From the NCBI RefSeq assembly GCF_047495875.1, contig NC_092462.1:35782523-35846522 (forward strand): a stretch of 64,000 bases of DNA, written 5' to 3'. A program made the translations under genes and the position numbers. The DNA comes from Pithys albifrons albifrons. Taxonomy: Eukaryota; Chordata; Aves; Passeriformes; Thamnophilidae. Shown here one piece after another: positions 35,587 through 48,337 of this stretch. Each line of letters begins with the position of its first letter. Within the stretch, counting starts at the first letter, position 1. The notes beneath the pieces were generated by a model. That model did no database searches. It was not told the DNA's origin and saw only the letters and a list, made by a program, of their open reading frames with translations.

Positions 35587-35613
35587 GATATATATATGTA
35601 TATATATACACAC
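35587..35613. repeat. TA-rich microsatellite
   Basis: A run of TA units with a G and a C interruption, self-complementary. Simple sequence only. Confidence 0.8.
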
Positions 35614-38600
35614 TTCTCCACATATCATACTCCCTCACCTATATCAAAGTTTGACTGAAGGACAAACATCATAAGGGACAAAAAATACTAGAATGCATGT
35701 TTTATCAAATACATAGCAAAAAGCAGTGCAGGAAGAAGGTCAGTTGTAATGGTAAAGAATGACAGATGGTAAGAAATCTAGGTAACTTCCCTGTGTGTTC
35801 ACTTTGCCTGTTAGATGAATCACGTATGCTGCTGTACATCTGTAGAACAGCAGAAAAGGTTTCATGAGACCCGTGAAAAATGCAGACAGATTTTTTGGGA
35901 GAAGAACTGCAGATCTGGAACATGGAAGACATTTCTAGGGACATTTACAAGAAGCTTCAAACTTCCTCCTAGGTAAATCAGAAGGACTTTTGCCATTGGC
36001 TACAACAGGGAGTGGGACTGATCCTTTTGGTTTCCTGGCAAGGCAATGTTAAAATAGGCTGTCCATGAACTCATATGCCAAATGAGAAAAAGTAAAGCAA
36101 GTGAATTTGATTTTAGAGAACACTTCGATGAAGTATTGTCAATCAATATAAACGTCCAGGCATGAAAGTACTACAACAGGAATAAAGCTGTTTTTTAAAT
36201 ATAGTAGCTTTGAAAGAATATAAAATAAGAAATCATGATCAAAATTCACAAGGAGAGCACAAGAAGAATAGAAGATAACTTAAATTCCTCCAAGGAGAAA
36301 TTAAAAGAAAATAGGGCAGAAGAGACCAAGTTTATCAAGATTGAATAATCAAGAACAATAGAATCAATAAGAATATTTTTAATTATTGAATATTCTAAAA
36401 AGAATTTGAGGTTCCTAGGTGAAGCAGAAGCAGACTGAAGAGTAAGAAAGACATTGTCCCTCCATTATAGGAAAGGAGAAAAGAGAGACATTCACACCAA
36501 GCAATCTCACTGCACTAAGACTTTTAATTATAATTTGCATATCTGCATCTCTAAAAGACAGTAAATTAACTGGCTGCGACAATCCCAACTTTCAAGCAGG
36601 AATTCTATTATGAGTGTGGATTAAGTGTTCTTGTAACAACTTTTTAACATCTACAGTTAGAATCTGTCTTTGCTCTGTACAGAATAAATTTCTGTCTCTT
36701 GCTGGGCTTGTTTGTCAGCATCAATATATTTTTTAAAAGACTGAGATAGTCTCTCTGCTTTCACTCAGCTTGTGTTGAACTGCACACCACACGAAGCCTG
36801 ATTCATGTCACATACTTACTATTGATCCATTTTACACCTGAAAAAAAATTGCGCTAGGAGATTCCTTGAAGAAATATTTCCTTCACTTAAAGAGAAAAGC
36901 TTTGCTTTTTATTTCCCCCATTATTTTGCAAATGTTAGTGCAGTAGTTCTTCCACTTTACACTCCCTTATGTACCTCTACTTCCCCAGAAATAAAATCTC
37001 CTATGTTCCCTAAAGTATAAGACTGGAGCTGTGCGACATATCATTGTCTACTTTTTTCAAAGTTACTTATTGCTCTTGCATATGCACTCAATTCAAAATA
37101 AATGAGGGATTCCATATAGCTCCTGGATTTTGATGTAGATTGTAATAGTAGCAAGAAACAGTACATTTTTTTGAATTCTATGAAAGTCCTCCACAGGTTG
37201 CTTTTATTATTTTTGGAGTATTTATTTAGGCAAAATAACTAAATATCAGCCATTTGTCTTCATTTATTAACAGTCCCTCAGAAGCACAGGCAATTATGTT
37301 TGGATTTAGTAGGTTTCCTGGTTTGCTTTTAAAATTTTCTGAGGAGGTTTTTTCTTTTCTGTCCACTGCTATGTATTTATTCAAGAGAGAGCATAATTTA
37401 AAGAGAGGAGAAGCTTAAAAGATTTGCTTTTGTTAAAATTTCCAGTTAGTCCATGGTCTCAAGCACAGCCTTAAGAGTTTTACTGTCATCAGAAAAGAGA
37501 TTTAGTTCTAAATAGGAAGGTACATCATGCCAGCTTTTCAAAACAGGCTTTATACTGGGATTTCTTAAGACCTTTAAGTTATCTTAAGACTTCTGCTATG
37601 GAGTTCCCTCAGGATGAAAACAGAGATCTTGAACTCGCTTTGACATTATGGCCTAAGTCTGAAGAACAGGAGAGATAGGATGGGTCAAATATGTTTACAA
37701 AAGGCTTTTTTTGCTAATGAGTGATGCTTTATAAGCATGCAGAGGTTCATGCTTTCTAAATGCTGAACATTTTCACTATCAAATGAAAAGGTTTGCTCAA
37801 CAGAAGTTCCTGTTTAGAAATGGCAAGAAGTATAGATAAGCAAGACCAGGAAAAATGCTTCCTTGCAAATCCTTCCTATCAAACAGCTCAAAGTCCAGAA
37901 GGCAAACAATTAATAGAAAATTAAACTTCACTTAGGTAATGGAGTCATCTCAAGCTTCAGTGCAGCACAGAATTAGATGTAAAACAAGTATGACTAATAA
38001 CCAAGACGAAATCCTTAGTGTATTTCCTTTGTTGTTCTTAGATAGAACTTTTTGATTTCTTCATGACAAACAATTCTTGTCAATATACATAAATAATTGG
38101 AATCATTAATAGTTTCTACTAACAGAATATCTATGATACTATGCAGATAAATAAGATCACACCTGGACAACCTGTCATTGCTTAGCAGGAAACATAAAGA
38201 AATCCCTGTAACAACAACGTGCTATTAATGCCATTAAAAATATGGTAATTCTTTTGACAAGAATAGTTGCTAAGCGTATAGGAAAAGCTGATCTTGGAAT
38301 TCAGCCCTGAATTTTTTGTTAAATTCTTCATGTCAAAGTGCAGGAAACAACCCTGAGGCAAATGAAGAGGACATTAGCTATCCCAGGTGCCCAAGAGAAG
38401 TTCTGCAGGGGTTGGAGCTATGCATGACATCAACTATTCCATCAAGTTTTAGTACCCATTATTAATAAAAATATATTAGTTCACCATGGAATCCTATTGC
38501 TTTCTGTACTATAAAAATTAGCTATCGCCCTGGCATGTTTAGATGACCAGCCAGCCCTAAAGATAAAACTACTAAAAATGCAAATCGAGAATTGGAGACT

Positions 38601-41063
38601 GAGATAAAGAAATGGCAGATTTATTAAGCAATTACTATATATTTTCTGCCTTTAGATGAAGAAAGAGGATTGATAGACTGCTGCGTACCATATTGAATGG
38701 TATAATACAGTTAGCAATTGTAGAGCACAGATAGCAATGGAAATGGGCCTGAAAAGATTAGTCATATATTAAAATAGAAAAAGTACTCTGTCTAGCGATA
38801 CATTGCTAAGAGACTGAAAGGAAATGAAGATGGAAATGAAGAAAGTTTTTTGTCACACTAGTCAAAAGGCTGAAAAATATTAGAACATTACAACTATTCA
38901 GAAAATAGTCATAGAAGAGACTCTGGTCACTTTACCCAGTCCAAAAAAAGCCTATTATGACACCCTCTCAATTCACAGCCAGAAAAAAAAAAACTTTTTG
39001 CAGAATGAGCCTCCTAGCACTACCTGACATAGCAGAATAGGTGTGCATTCACAATCCCTCTAATAGTGGAGTGCAAAATCCAAAAGTCTCCTGTGCTGTC
39101 ATGACACAGGATAACTTAGCCTGATATTCTAGCAGGTTTTGGTGCATTCATGGATTTGTAGCCTATGTCAACAAAACTTCTCATTTCTGGAAGTCATATG
39201 ACTGCAGAGCAAAAAGGTACAAACCATAGTCTGGCTTAAATAAAAGCAGAATGAGAAAAGCTCTGTAGCTAGCTTTCCATGCCTTGAACTCCAGGATTGA
39301 TTTCTCTGAGCTATTACTTTGGCAGTGACATAAATGGAGGTTTGAGGTATTTAATAGTACAAGTTCACATCATGTGTGTTAAGATTGTCTTTGTACAAAA
39401 AGTAATGCCACTCCCCCTTAAATGACAGAAGATACAGCTTTAAGAAAGTGTTCTTAGAAGAATAACGTCATTTTTGCTGTACCAAACCAGGTTCAGTTTA
39501 TTTATAAAATAACTAAGCACTACTGAAGGAGGATGAACATGTTATGGACATATTAATTTATTATCAGCTTTCAGCATAGAGGATATATTTTAAAGTGAGT
39601 GAAGGTCATTAAAACATGCTCTGACAGAGACCAAACATGAATTTAAGAGATAAATGTCATAACTAACTTGCTGGAATTTTTTTAAGATCTTAACCACTGT
39701 GGCAGGCATATGGAATTACTGTATACTTTGTTTTTTCAGAAGTATCTAAGACCATATCACCTAACAAAAATTAAGACAAGCAAGCATAAAAAATTAGCTC
39801 AGCACAAGTACACATCTGTGGGGTAGGAGCAGAGCTGAAGTAAACAGAAACTAGTGACTGGGTTGCAGGCCAGGCCACATGTCCTCGAGAGGAAGCAAAG
39901 ATGCTCTGCTCATCTCCTGGACTCCCAGCAGGAAATGCCAGGTGCTCTGTACGTGAAGCAAAGGACTTCTGCAACAGGCAGAGAATCACTTTTGCTTCCA
40001 GACAGCAGGGTGAAGGAGGAGCTGACATGAATTAAGGGAGATGCAATATACCTCATTAATGAAAAAGAGAGAATTTACTTCCCCTCTGATGCTAAGCAGT
40101 GAGTTGTGATTCTGAGTCTCCGTCTGATCCCTGCTGTTTTCCAGAGCTGTGCACTGTCCTATTGTTCAATAAGGTGTCAGAGTCCTGAACAGACCTGCAC
40201 CAGAATTGCCAGAGATAGATTTATAGGATCAAATAAATTTATTGGAGGTGAAAAATAATAACACAATCACCAAACAGAAAACTAAAACGGGGCTTGATGT
40301 TTGTGATATAATTACTTTAAAAATACAGTACTTTTAATTAAAATTATTGTTAAAGTAGGGTAATTTGTATTTTAAAATGCATTGGAAATGTCTAACATTT
40401 GCATCCTTTTAGAGCAACATTCTTGGATTTGTTTTAGCCTCTTAGGAAGTGGGGGAATTGCTAGGCAAGAAACAGGATCACATAAGAATCACACAGAGAG
40501 AAAACAATGTGAGCAAGATGGCATTGCCACAGTAAGCAATAGGGTAAATAGATTTGGGTTAGAAGATTAGAATCAGGAGTAAACCAGGAAAGTTGTAACA
40601 GAATTCTCTGGGAGTGCTTTTTTCTCTAGTAACCCCATGGAATAATGTCAAGCTTTTCAAACTAAGAACCTTGCACAAATGCATAAAAGTAAAAACTTTC
40701 AAGACCTCAATCTGCACTAGTTTTCTCCACATGGCTTTAAATATACAGGTGGACCTTTTTTCTACCAGATATTACATTGTTTCAGGAGTCAGAAAATCTG
40801 TAGCGAATAAAGACAAGGGCTTTCACAGAGACAGAAGCTGCCCTTATGTACCAGGACATAAATAGCATAATGCCAAGCTGGATGTTCCTGATGCATCTGA
40901 CAGGACATACCTTCATAGCACAATGCAGTGCTGTGCTGGCTGCATTGAGGCTAAACAAAGCAGACAAAGAGAGAATGTCATACTAATGGAGAACTGCTGA
41001 ACTCTGTATTTAAGCAAACAGAGATATAACTGTACAGTAGTGCACTAATGTGAACTCTGATGG

Positions 41064-41662
41064 AATTATAGAATCATAGGATCTTTTATGTTAGAAAAGA
41101 CCTCTAAGACCAAGTCTGACCATTAACCTAGTACTCCCAAGGCCACCACAAAATCGTGCCCCTAGGTGACACATCTACACATCTTTTAAATACCTCCAGA
41201 GATAGCAACTCAACCACTGTGCCTGTTTCCAATGACCCTTTCCATGAAAATTTTCCTAATATCCAATCTAAACCTCCCCTGGCACTGCTAGAGGCCACTT
41301 TCTCTTGTCCTGTCACTTGTTAGCTGGCGGAAGAGATGGACCTCTCTGCACTACTCCGCCTTTCAGGTATTTGTAGGGAGTGATAAGGTCTCCTCTGAAC
41401 CTCTTTATTCCAGGCTAAGCAAACCCAGCTCTCTCAACTGCTCCTCATTCCACTTGTGCTCCAATCCCTTCACCAGCTCCGTTGTCCTTCTTCTCTGGAC
41501 AGTTTCCAACACCTTAATGCCTTTCTTGTAGTGAGGGGCTCAGAACCAAATACAGGACATGAGGTGAGGTCCCAGCAGTGCCAAGTAGAGGGAAATAATA
41601 ACTGCTGATTCTGGTCCTGCAGGCTACACTACTGCTGATACAATCCAGGATAGGATGTTAGA
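41064..41662 (-). mobile_element. CR1 LINE fragment, 3' end
   Basis: The plus strand begins with the complement of the CR1 tail (AGAATCATAGGATC) and continues through the standard antisense 3' region: AGACCTCTAAGACCA, CTTTTAAATACCTCCAGAG, TTTCCTAATATCCAATCTAA, GATAAGGTCTCCTCTGAACC, CCAGGCTAAGCAAACCCAGC, and a CATGAGGTGAGGTC stretch. The insert is 5'-truncated as usual for CR1, and divergent. It carries no intact frame. Confidence 0.93.
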
Positions 41663-42550
41663 ATAGTCATGGAAATTAAGCTTCACAGCTGGATACCAAT
41701 ATATATTCTACTTATACACATGCATTTTGAGACCGTGGTGTTTGAGTCACTGAAGTATCTAAAGCTAACCAGAATTCTGCTTTCAAAGCATGAAGTTCAC
41801 AATGCAAGCTATTCCAAAGAAAAAAGCCAGAAGCTTCTCCTATATTGATGCTATTTGATGCCTCAGTTCTTCTACCTGGGAAATGGAACTAATGGAAAAA
41901 TATCTCTTTTCTCAGTACCATAAAAATTAAGTGTAAGTATTTGGATAGGATGATGATTTACAGAAAAGCATATGAGGAAAATGTTCTATTTGTAGTAGGG
42001 TTAGAACAATGAACAGTAGACAAATTTGAGTGCTATATACTGAGCAATAAGTTAAAGGGTAGGAACTCATGGTTCCTACCTGTTAATTGCATTGCACGTT
42101 CTGCACATTGAGTAAGCCAGGGGTCTGGCTAGGTCAAGAGAGCAGTATGTGACCGTGTTAAAGTTATTGCAACTAACATGCTCACAATGGCAATGTTGAA
42201 ATGATCTTGGCAGTAACTACTTTTAAGATTTTGACTTTGGCAAATATAATGTTAAATTCTTTAAGAAGGTTTCAAGTTTGGCCTTAACTAACTCAGAGTA
42301 GCCAATCTGCCTCCTAATACATTTTTATGATGCTCTTCTCTTCATCCTCTACCCTTAAAATTTCTCAAAGGGCAGAGATTTCCCCTCAAGTCCAAAATAT
42401 GTAAATAGCCCAAATGCAACATTATCACTTTCCAGACATACAAAGGCCTAAAAATGTCTGTCACAGACCATCAATGCAGTAGTAGATCTATGACTGACAG
42501 GAAAGGAGAATGAAGGCTAAAACAGATATTCAGATAATGTTATTTCAGAG
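41663..42550. other. Gene-less AT-rich stretch
   Basis: AT-rich intergenic DNA between the CR1 fragment and the third family A LTR. Nothing can be named. Confidence 0.6.
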
Positions 42551-43150
42551 TGTACTTTGGTTTAGCTTGGCAAAATGCCAACTGCCCAATAATCTGTCAG
42601 AATCCCCCCACCAGGGGGAGGGAGGAGGAGAAAAACAAAACCCAAGATGACAAGCTTCTTGTATTTATACAAAAGAGAGACAATTAAAAACAGAATATTA
42701 TATAACACACACACAGATATATATATATACACAAATGTGGAAAAAACAACTACCACCACAAAGTTGGTCACCGAAACAACACAGACCTCCAGCACCTCAG
42801 CCCACAAAAACACCCCACCAAACTCCCCCCAAAGGATACCCAGCAAGAGAGGAGAAAACTAACAACAAAAGAAGAAAAAAGTACTTCCCAAACCAAACAG
42901 CTGTGAAGTGGTGACGAGGCCCAATAACCCCAGCAAGGGTGATAGTAGGTCTGCTCAGCACCCAGACATGAAGGGGAAAGAGGGCTAGGCACTTCTTACA
43001 CCTTCTTTTATACTCGATTTGATGTCAAAATTATATGAAATATCTCTTTGGTTGCTTAAGTCAGGTGATGCTTGTTGCCTTAAATCCACATCACACTCTT
43101 TGGGCCTGCTAAACTAAGGCCTAGCTAAAACTAAAGCCAAAACTACCACA
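42551..43150. mobile_element. LTR family A copy 3, more diverged
   Basis: It shares the left end with copies 1 and 2 (a TTAGCTTGGCAAAATGCCAA phrase then CTGCCCAAT), a TATTTATAC phrase, a purine-rich patch, and a GGCCTAGCT phrase near the right end, which finishes ACTACCACA. It lies in the same orientation as the other two. I find no clean 5-bp duplication (left flank CAGAG, right flank AGGTG), so the ends may be slightly off or the flanks mutated. An AC/AT microsatellite lies inside at about 42708-42732. Confidence 0.78.
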
Positions 43151-46100
43151 AGGTGTCTTTTTCATTCCTAGTCCCCATTCAATCTCAATGCAAAAATAAA
43201 TACATCTACTACTGTTTGTTGTGGTAACACGACATATCGTTAGTATCCTGCTCCCTGCCACTCACACCACTGCTATTGGGCTCCCACTTCTAATCAAAGC
43301 CATGAAGAAAAAGTCTCTGATGTCAGATCCAGGTTCCACATGGACTAGCCCTGAGGTGTTTTACCACAACTGCTTGGAAGTGTAGTCGTATTAGTGCAAC
43401 TAGTGCTTTGTATCTGCTTGGTAGTACATTAAAAAGACAAATCTATTGCTATCAAACTTTAAGTCCAATAGGTTCTTATAATGAACAGATAACACAATTA
43501 CACCATGACAATGAGTTTATGACCATCACTCAATTATAATGTCAACCTATCCTTACGCACTAACAGACTACATTACTTTTACAATCAGTTTAACCACAAG
43601 AAAATTATAATCTCATCACCCATCAGTATCAATTGTGCATGGTGTCAGATTAGTTTGAAGAAATAATTAGTTTCCGTACTGGAATTCTCCAGGTAGAGTA
43701 TATTAGCACACTTATGCACAGTTTTCGTTTAAACACAGGCCGTGTAAAACCATAAATATATGGGAGCAGAACTACAGTGTATAAAATACAGAAATAATTG
43801 AGCAGCCCTTATATACCCAGATATTTTCATTACCCTCCTGGTAACCTATCACAAAAACAGACATTTTATCCTCATTATTTCACAGGAATTTTACCAAAGA
43901 GAAAAACACAAACATTATTTTCATTTTGTTTTGCAGGGGAAGTATCTATATTTTCTACTAAACTTTATTTCAGGATATGAAATTGTTGTAGAATTGTGTG
44001 TGTGCTCTGGGAAATTACAGGCAAAGCTGCAAGTTAAGCTCCTAGGCATGACTCCACGCACATGAAAAGCCCTATTTTAATATGTTGCAGGATGCTGCTA
44101 GTCTTCCTATTCTTCCATTTAAAATCTAAAAGTGATGCGTCAGCAAACAAATAGCTTTTCAGCTAACTAAGATACTGGTTTGAGTCCTTATATGTTGAAT
44201 TTAGATGTGCTGTTAATAAGCCTATATTTACCCCTAAATCTATCTCCCTGTAGGGTTAAAGAGATTAGGCATTTAAAACCACCCAGAAATCTAAATTCAG
44301 GATGAAGACCATGGAGCAGTGCGATTGATGTAAATAAATGAATTTTCAGCTTTTTTTGAAGGAATAGTTCTATGTTGTGAAATTACATCAAATAATAAGC
44401 TACATTTAATACATTTCCTTTTTTTGACCCTTTTGAAAGAGTTCAGGGAGACCTGGAGAGCTCATAGATTGCATAGATTGCACTTGTAACCCAGTGTTCT
44501 GCACCCTCCCCTTATTCACCATTAGAATCCAGAGAAGGCATCTGAAACTTCTACCCTGAGATGCTGCCTCCCAAAAGCAGCTAAGCTGTCTGACAGGGAA
44601 AATAAAAATCTGGTTTACCAATTACATAAAAATGTAAAAAATGTACTTTAAAAAGAAATAAGTGCAAGGGTTGTATGGTTAGACAGTGTTTGAGTGCATG
44701 AAAAGGTAGTCTTGGTTTATGGGGCATCCCTAGAGCAGAAGTGCTGCAAAGGTCCTCTCAAGCACTTAAGTATCACTTGCCCTAATTGCTAGATCTTTGC
44801 AAAGCTCAGGTAAGAGTCAGATGGTCAGACTGGGGCAGCTGCCTGGCTACATCAAGCAGGAGCCTATGCAAATGACAGATCAGATAAGGAGTTACTGCTC
44901 AATTTAGGTACCTTTAGGGGAAGGTGACCGCTAAATGGGACTTTTTGAATAGAAGTATGGACTTGAAGTCTGTTTAAATTCCATTTTAATGCTCAGTGTC
45001 TTTCTGCATGACTCTGTAAGACTTGTAGATGCCTGTGTATTATTGAAAGTAAATGAGAAGGAAGTCCTGAGTCACCAAAGTACTTTTTTCTTCATTGTTC
45101 TTTCCATTAAATAGTGTGATGTAATTATTTATGTAAAATAATACAGAAAAAAAATTGCAGCAGAGAGATCCAAGACTTTCATATTGACATTAGGTGAGTA
45201 AACCCACCAAGTTACAGGAGTTTTATCATCCTGGTAGAAAGAGGAGTTAAGTATTCTTCTGGACTGTGGCAACCACGAAAATAATAGATTCAGTGATTAC
45301 TCTGCAATGTCTCTTATTTTATCCCTGTGCACACAATTACTTTTTGAAAGCAACAGAACTGATTTTATAAATTATTTTTTGCGGCACATCTTTTGTTCAT
45401 TGTTTTTTTCATTATTATCTGACTGTACTTAGGAAAAAGGGATTTGTAAACTACAATTGTTCTTTGAAGTATATCCAAGTTAATTACACAAGCAATAATA
45501 TAAAAAACAACATAAATCTTAGAACACACATGTACCTCTTTTTTGCTTATAGAAACTTAATTATTTGTATTCTGAAGATATAATAGCAGTATCTTTTCTC
45601 CTACTGACTTAAATGGTGTGCAAGTGTCAGTAGTACACACTTTAGAATGCAAAACAAGATGTGCACTTAGCAACTGACAGCTCACAGAGTGACTCCTGTT
45701 CTGTGTGATCTCCACTGCTCAGAGATTCCACTTGAGTGCTATAGCCCTGGCATTGCTAACTGCAGGAATGCAGGGCATTAAACTTAAAGACTCTACACTT
45801 CAATTTTTTTTGTTTGTTTCTTACTGCAGTGTGATACTGTAGAAGAACTGCAGCTTTGAATTGTGAACTCTGAAGCAGAGGTTAAAAACAAAACACACTT
45901 TGTGATAAGTATCAAACATTTTCTAGTTTTGCAGCCAACATTACAACTTTTTGGAATAAAAGGAAAGCTTTCAGACCCCCTTCCAAAATTGAATCTACAA
46001 TAGAAGGCAAACTTTCCTCTACCGTCATCTGTGAGTCAGCAAGAAAGAGGTTCAGCTGCAGAATCAGGAAATGCAAGAGATCTGGCGCAGTGACTTTTTT

Positions 46101-47134
46101 AGCACAGAAAAGACTGTGGTCCACTCAGGAAAATTTAGTAAATATGAAAGAGTTTATGGGCAGGGATGACAGGAAAAGGAGTAAGACAAATTCAAATACC
46201 ACAATCTGTCTCTTTCTGAAACCAGACAGTGCATGTATAGTTTACCACCTGTTTTTCCTTTCTGCATAGAAATCAGATATCCTGGTTTTCTTACTTCATA
46301 ACCCATAAAACCAGTTGCATTGGGATACAGCTCCCTTCTGGGGCAATGGCACCACCCTAACTTATGGGACACCCATTTGGAAGCTGCTTACTTGGAGTGC
46401 TTTTTCCCAGGAGCAACCTTCTACTGAAAACACACAAGCTGTGCAGGCTTATCAAGCAGACCAGTCCAACACATCTACTGCCTTGTTTCCAGGTCCTGAA
46501 ACCCAGCCTGACATCAAAGCCTCCTGTATCAACATTAAGGTAAACTGAGCAGTCTGGCAGGGGCACACATCTCCTTTCTAACAGTACTGTATTCAGCTCT
46601 CCAACGTACAGGAAGCGGCTCAGTCTGACAACAGCAGAAGCTATGGATGAGCAATGTGATCTCATTTGCAGCGTGCCCACGGCTGCCTTAGACACTAACA
46701 CATACGTTCTTTGCCAATTTTATTGTAGCTTGTATTAACTGTACCAAGTATTTCCCTGTGCCCCTATTACCAATCAAAATAAGAACTAATCATAAGTTAA
46801 TATACTTTCAGGTACAGATAATCATATCAAGTGTATTTCCACATCACCAAAAGATTATACAACATGTAACATTGGCAAAGAACTCTGCAGATATATAGGT
46901 CTTGCTAGGTAAACAAGATGGCTTGGGCATACAGAAAGATTTGGCAGACCCTTTACATACTTAAGGTGATCCTAGCGCTAACCAGCAGAAATGAAACTAT
47001 TGCTATTCCACTGCAACAGCAAGTCGTGCAGACAAAAACCTCTGCCAGCTTTCTGTGTGCTCCACTTGTTACACAGCCTTGGCTTCCCTAGCAGCACAGA
47101 GGCAGCTCAACAGCATAATAAACACATCAAGCTG
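43151..47134. other. Gene-less stretch, 4 kb
   Basis: Mostly AT-rich intergenic DNA. A moderately GC-richer patch at about 46300-46700 has open frames on both strands but no recognised family and no ATG start in either. No repeats are named here. Confidence 0.55.
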
Positions 47135-48337
47135 ACAGACAAAAATCAGGACATCCTTGACTAACCTGATTTCCTTTAGGACAAGGTGACTCAGTGGATG
47201 AAGAAAAGGTTGTGAAGGTATTCTACCCAGACTTTAGTAAAGCCATTGACACTGTCTCTCACAACATTCTCCTGGAGAAACTCTTCTCATGGCACGTACT
47301 GTTTGCTGGGTAAAAACTGTCTGGATGGCCAGGCCCAGAGTGGTGGAGAACAGAATTAAAGCCAGTTGGTGGCTGGTCACAAGTGGTGTTCCCCAGGACC
47401 TAGTGTGGGAGCCAGTTTAGTTTAATACTTTTATCATTGATCTGTATGAGGGAATCAAATGCACTGTCAGTTCACACACAACACTAGGTTGAGCAGAAGC
47501 GCTGACCTGCTGGAGGGCAGGAAGGCACTGCAGAAAGGTCTAAACAGCCTATTGATGGGTCAAGGCCAGTTGTATGAGTTTCAACAAGGTAAAGTGCTGA
47601 GTCCTGCACTTCAGCCACAAAAACCCTCTGCAGCACTACAAACCTGGGACAGAGTGGCTGAAAAGCTGCCCAGCAGAACAGGACCTGTGGGTGCTGGTTG
47701 ACAGCAGCTGAACATGATCCAGCGGGGTGTGTCCAGACAGCAAAGAAGGCCAATAGCATCCTGGATTGCATCAGCAATAGTGTGGCCAGCAGGACCAGGG
47801 CAGTGACTGTCCCCCTATACCGGGCAGTGGTGAGGCCACACCTCAAATGCAGTGTCCAGTTTTGGGCCACTCACTACAAGAATGGCACTGAGGTGTTAGA
47901 AAATGTCCAGAAAAGGGCAACGAAGCTGGTGAAGGGATTAGAGCACAAGTGTAATGAGGAGCAGTTGAGAGAGCTTGGATCATTTAACCTGGATTAAAGG
48001 AGATCTAAGGAGGTTCTTATTGCTCTCTACCTCAAGGGAGGTTGTGGCCAGGTGGGGTTTGGTCTCTTCCCCCAGCTAACAAGTTACAGGACAAGAGAAC
48101 ATGGCCTCAAGCTGTGCCACAAGAGGTTTAGATTGGATAATAGGAAAAATTTCTTCACTGAAATGGCAGTCAAGTATTGGAACAGGCTGCCAAGTGGTTG
48201 AGTCACCATCCCTGGCAGTATTTAAAAGACATGCAGACATGGCACTTAGGGACACTGTTTATTAGTGGACCTGGCAGTGCTGGGTTAACCGTTAGACTTG
48301 ATGCTTGTTGGACATAAATGATTTTACGATTCTATCA
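47135..48337 (+). mobile_element. CR1 LINE fragment with reverse-transcriptase remnant
   Basis: A 1.2-kb 5'-truncated CR1 copy. It encodes a reverse-transcriptase block at 47230-47283 (DFSKAIDTVSHNILLEKL), a degraded stretch near 47463 where the FADD catalytic motif should be, and a CR1 C-terminal part at about 47730-47997 (KKANSILDCISNSVASRT, then VPLYRAVVRPHLKCSVQFWA). The 3' UTR finishes with GATTTTACGATTCTATC, the typical CR1 tail. Frameshifts and the lost catalytic residues show it is dead. Confidence 0.94.

Larger units (their letters stand above)
32616..41063. other. Gene-less stretch, 8.4 kb
   Basis: AT-rich intergenic DNA with a TG/CA inverted repeat at 34696-34783 and a TA run at 35587-35613. 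No transposable element or exon is recognised. A GC-richer 85-codon minus frame at 39771-40028 has no family support. Confidence 0.55.

Noticed and set aside
39771..40028. 85-codon minus-strand frame in a GC-richer patch
   Set aside because: It has an ATG start but no recognisable domain or splice context, and is within the range expected by chance.
40196..40270. Possible LTR or polyadenylation region (AATAAATTTATTGG phrase)
   Set aside because: No paired ends, target duplication or second copy could be found in the window.
42546..43155. Target duplication for the third family A LTR
   Set aside because: CAGAG and AGGTG do not match, and shifting the ends by a few bases gives only partial matches, so none is claimed.
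46315..46701. Overlapping frames on both strands (77 and 114 codons)
   Set aside because: Neither begins with ATG (TTG and GTG only) and the two overlap, as expected for chance openness in a moderately GC-rich patch. A GTAAAC donor-like site at the end is too weak to rescue it.
47698..47997. 99-codon plus-strand frame resembling a real protein
   Set aside because: It is the C-terminal part of the CR1 LINE reverse-transcriptase frame, so it is annotated as part of that element.
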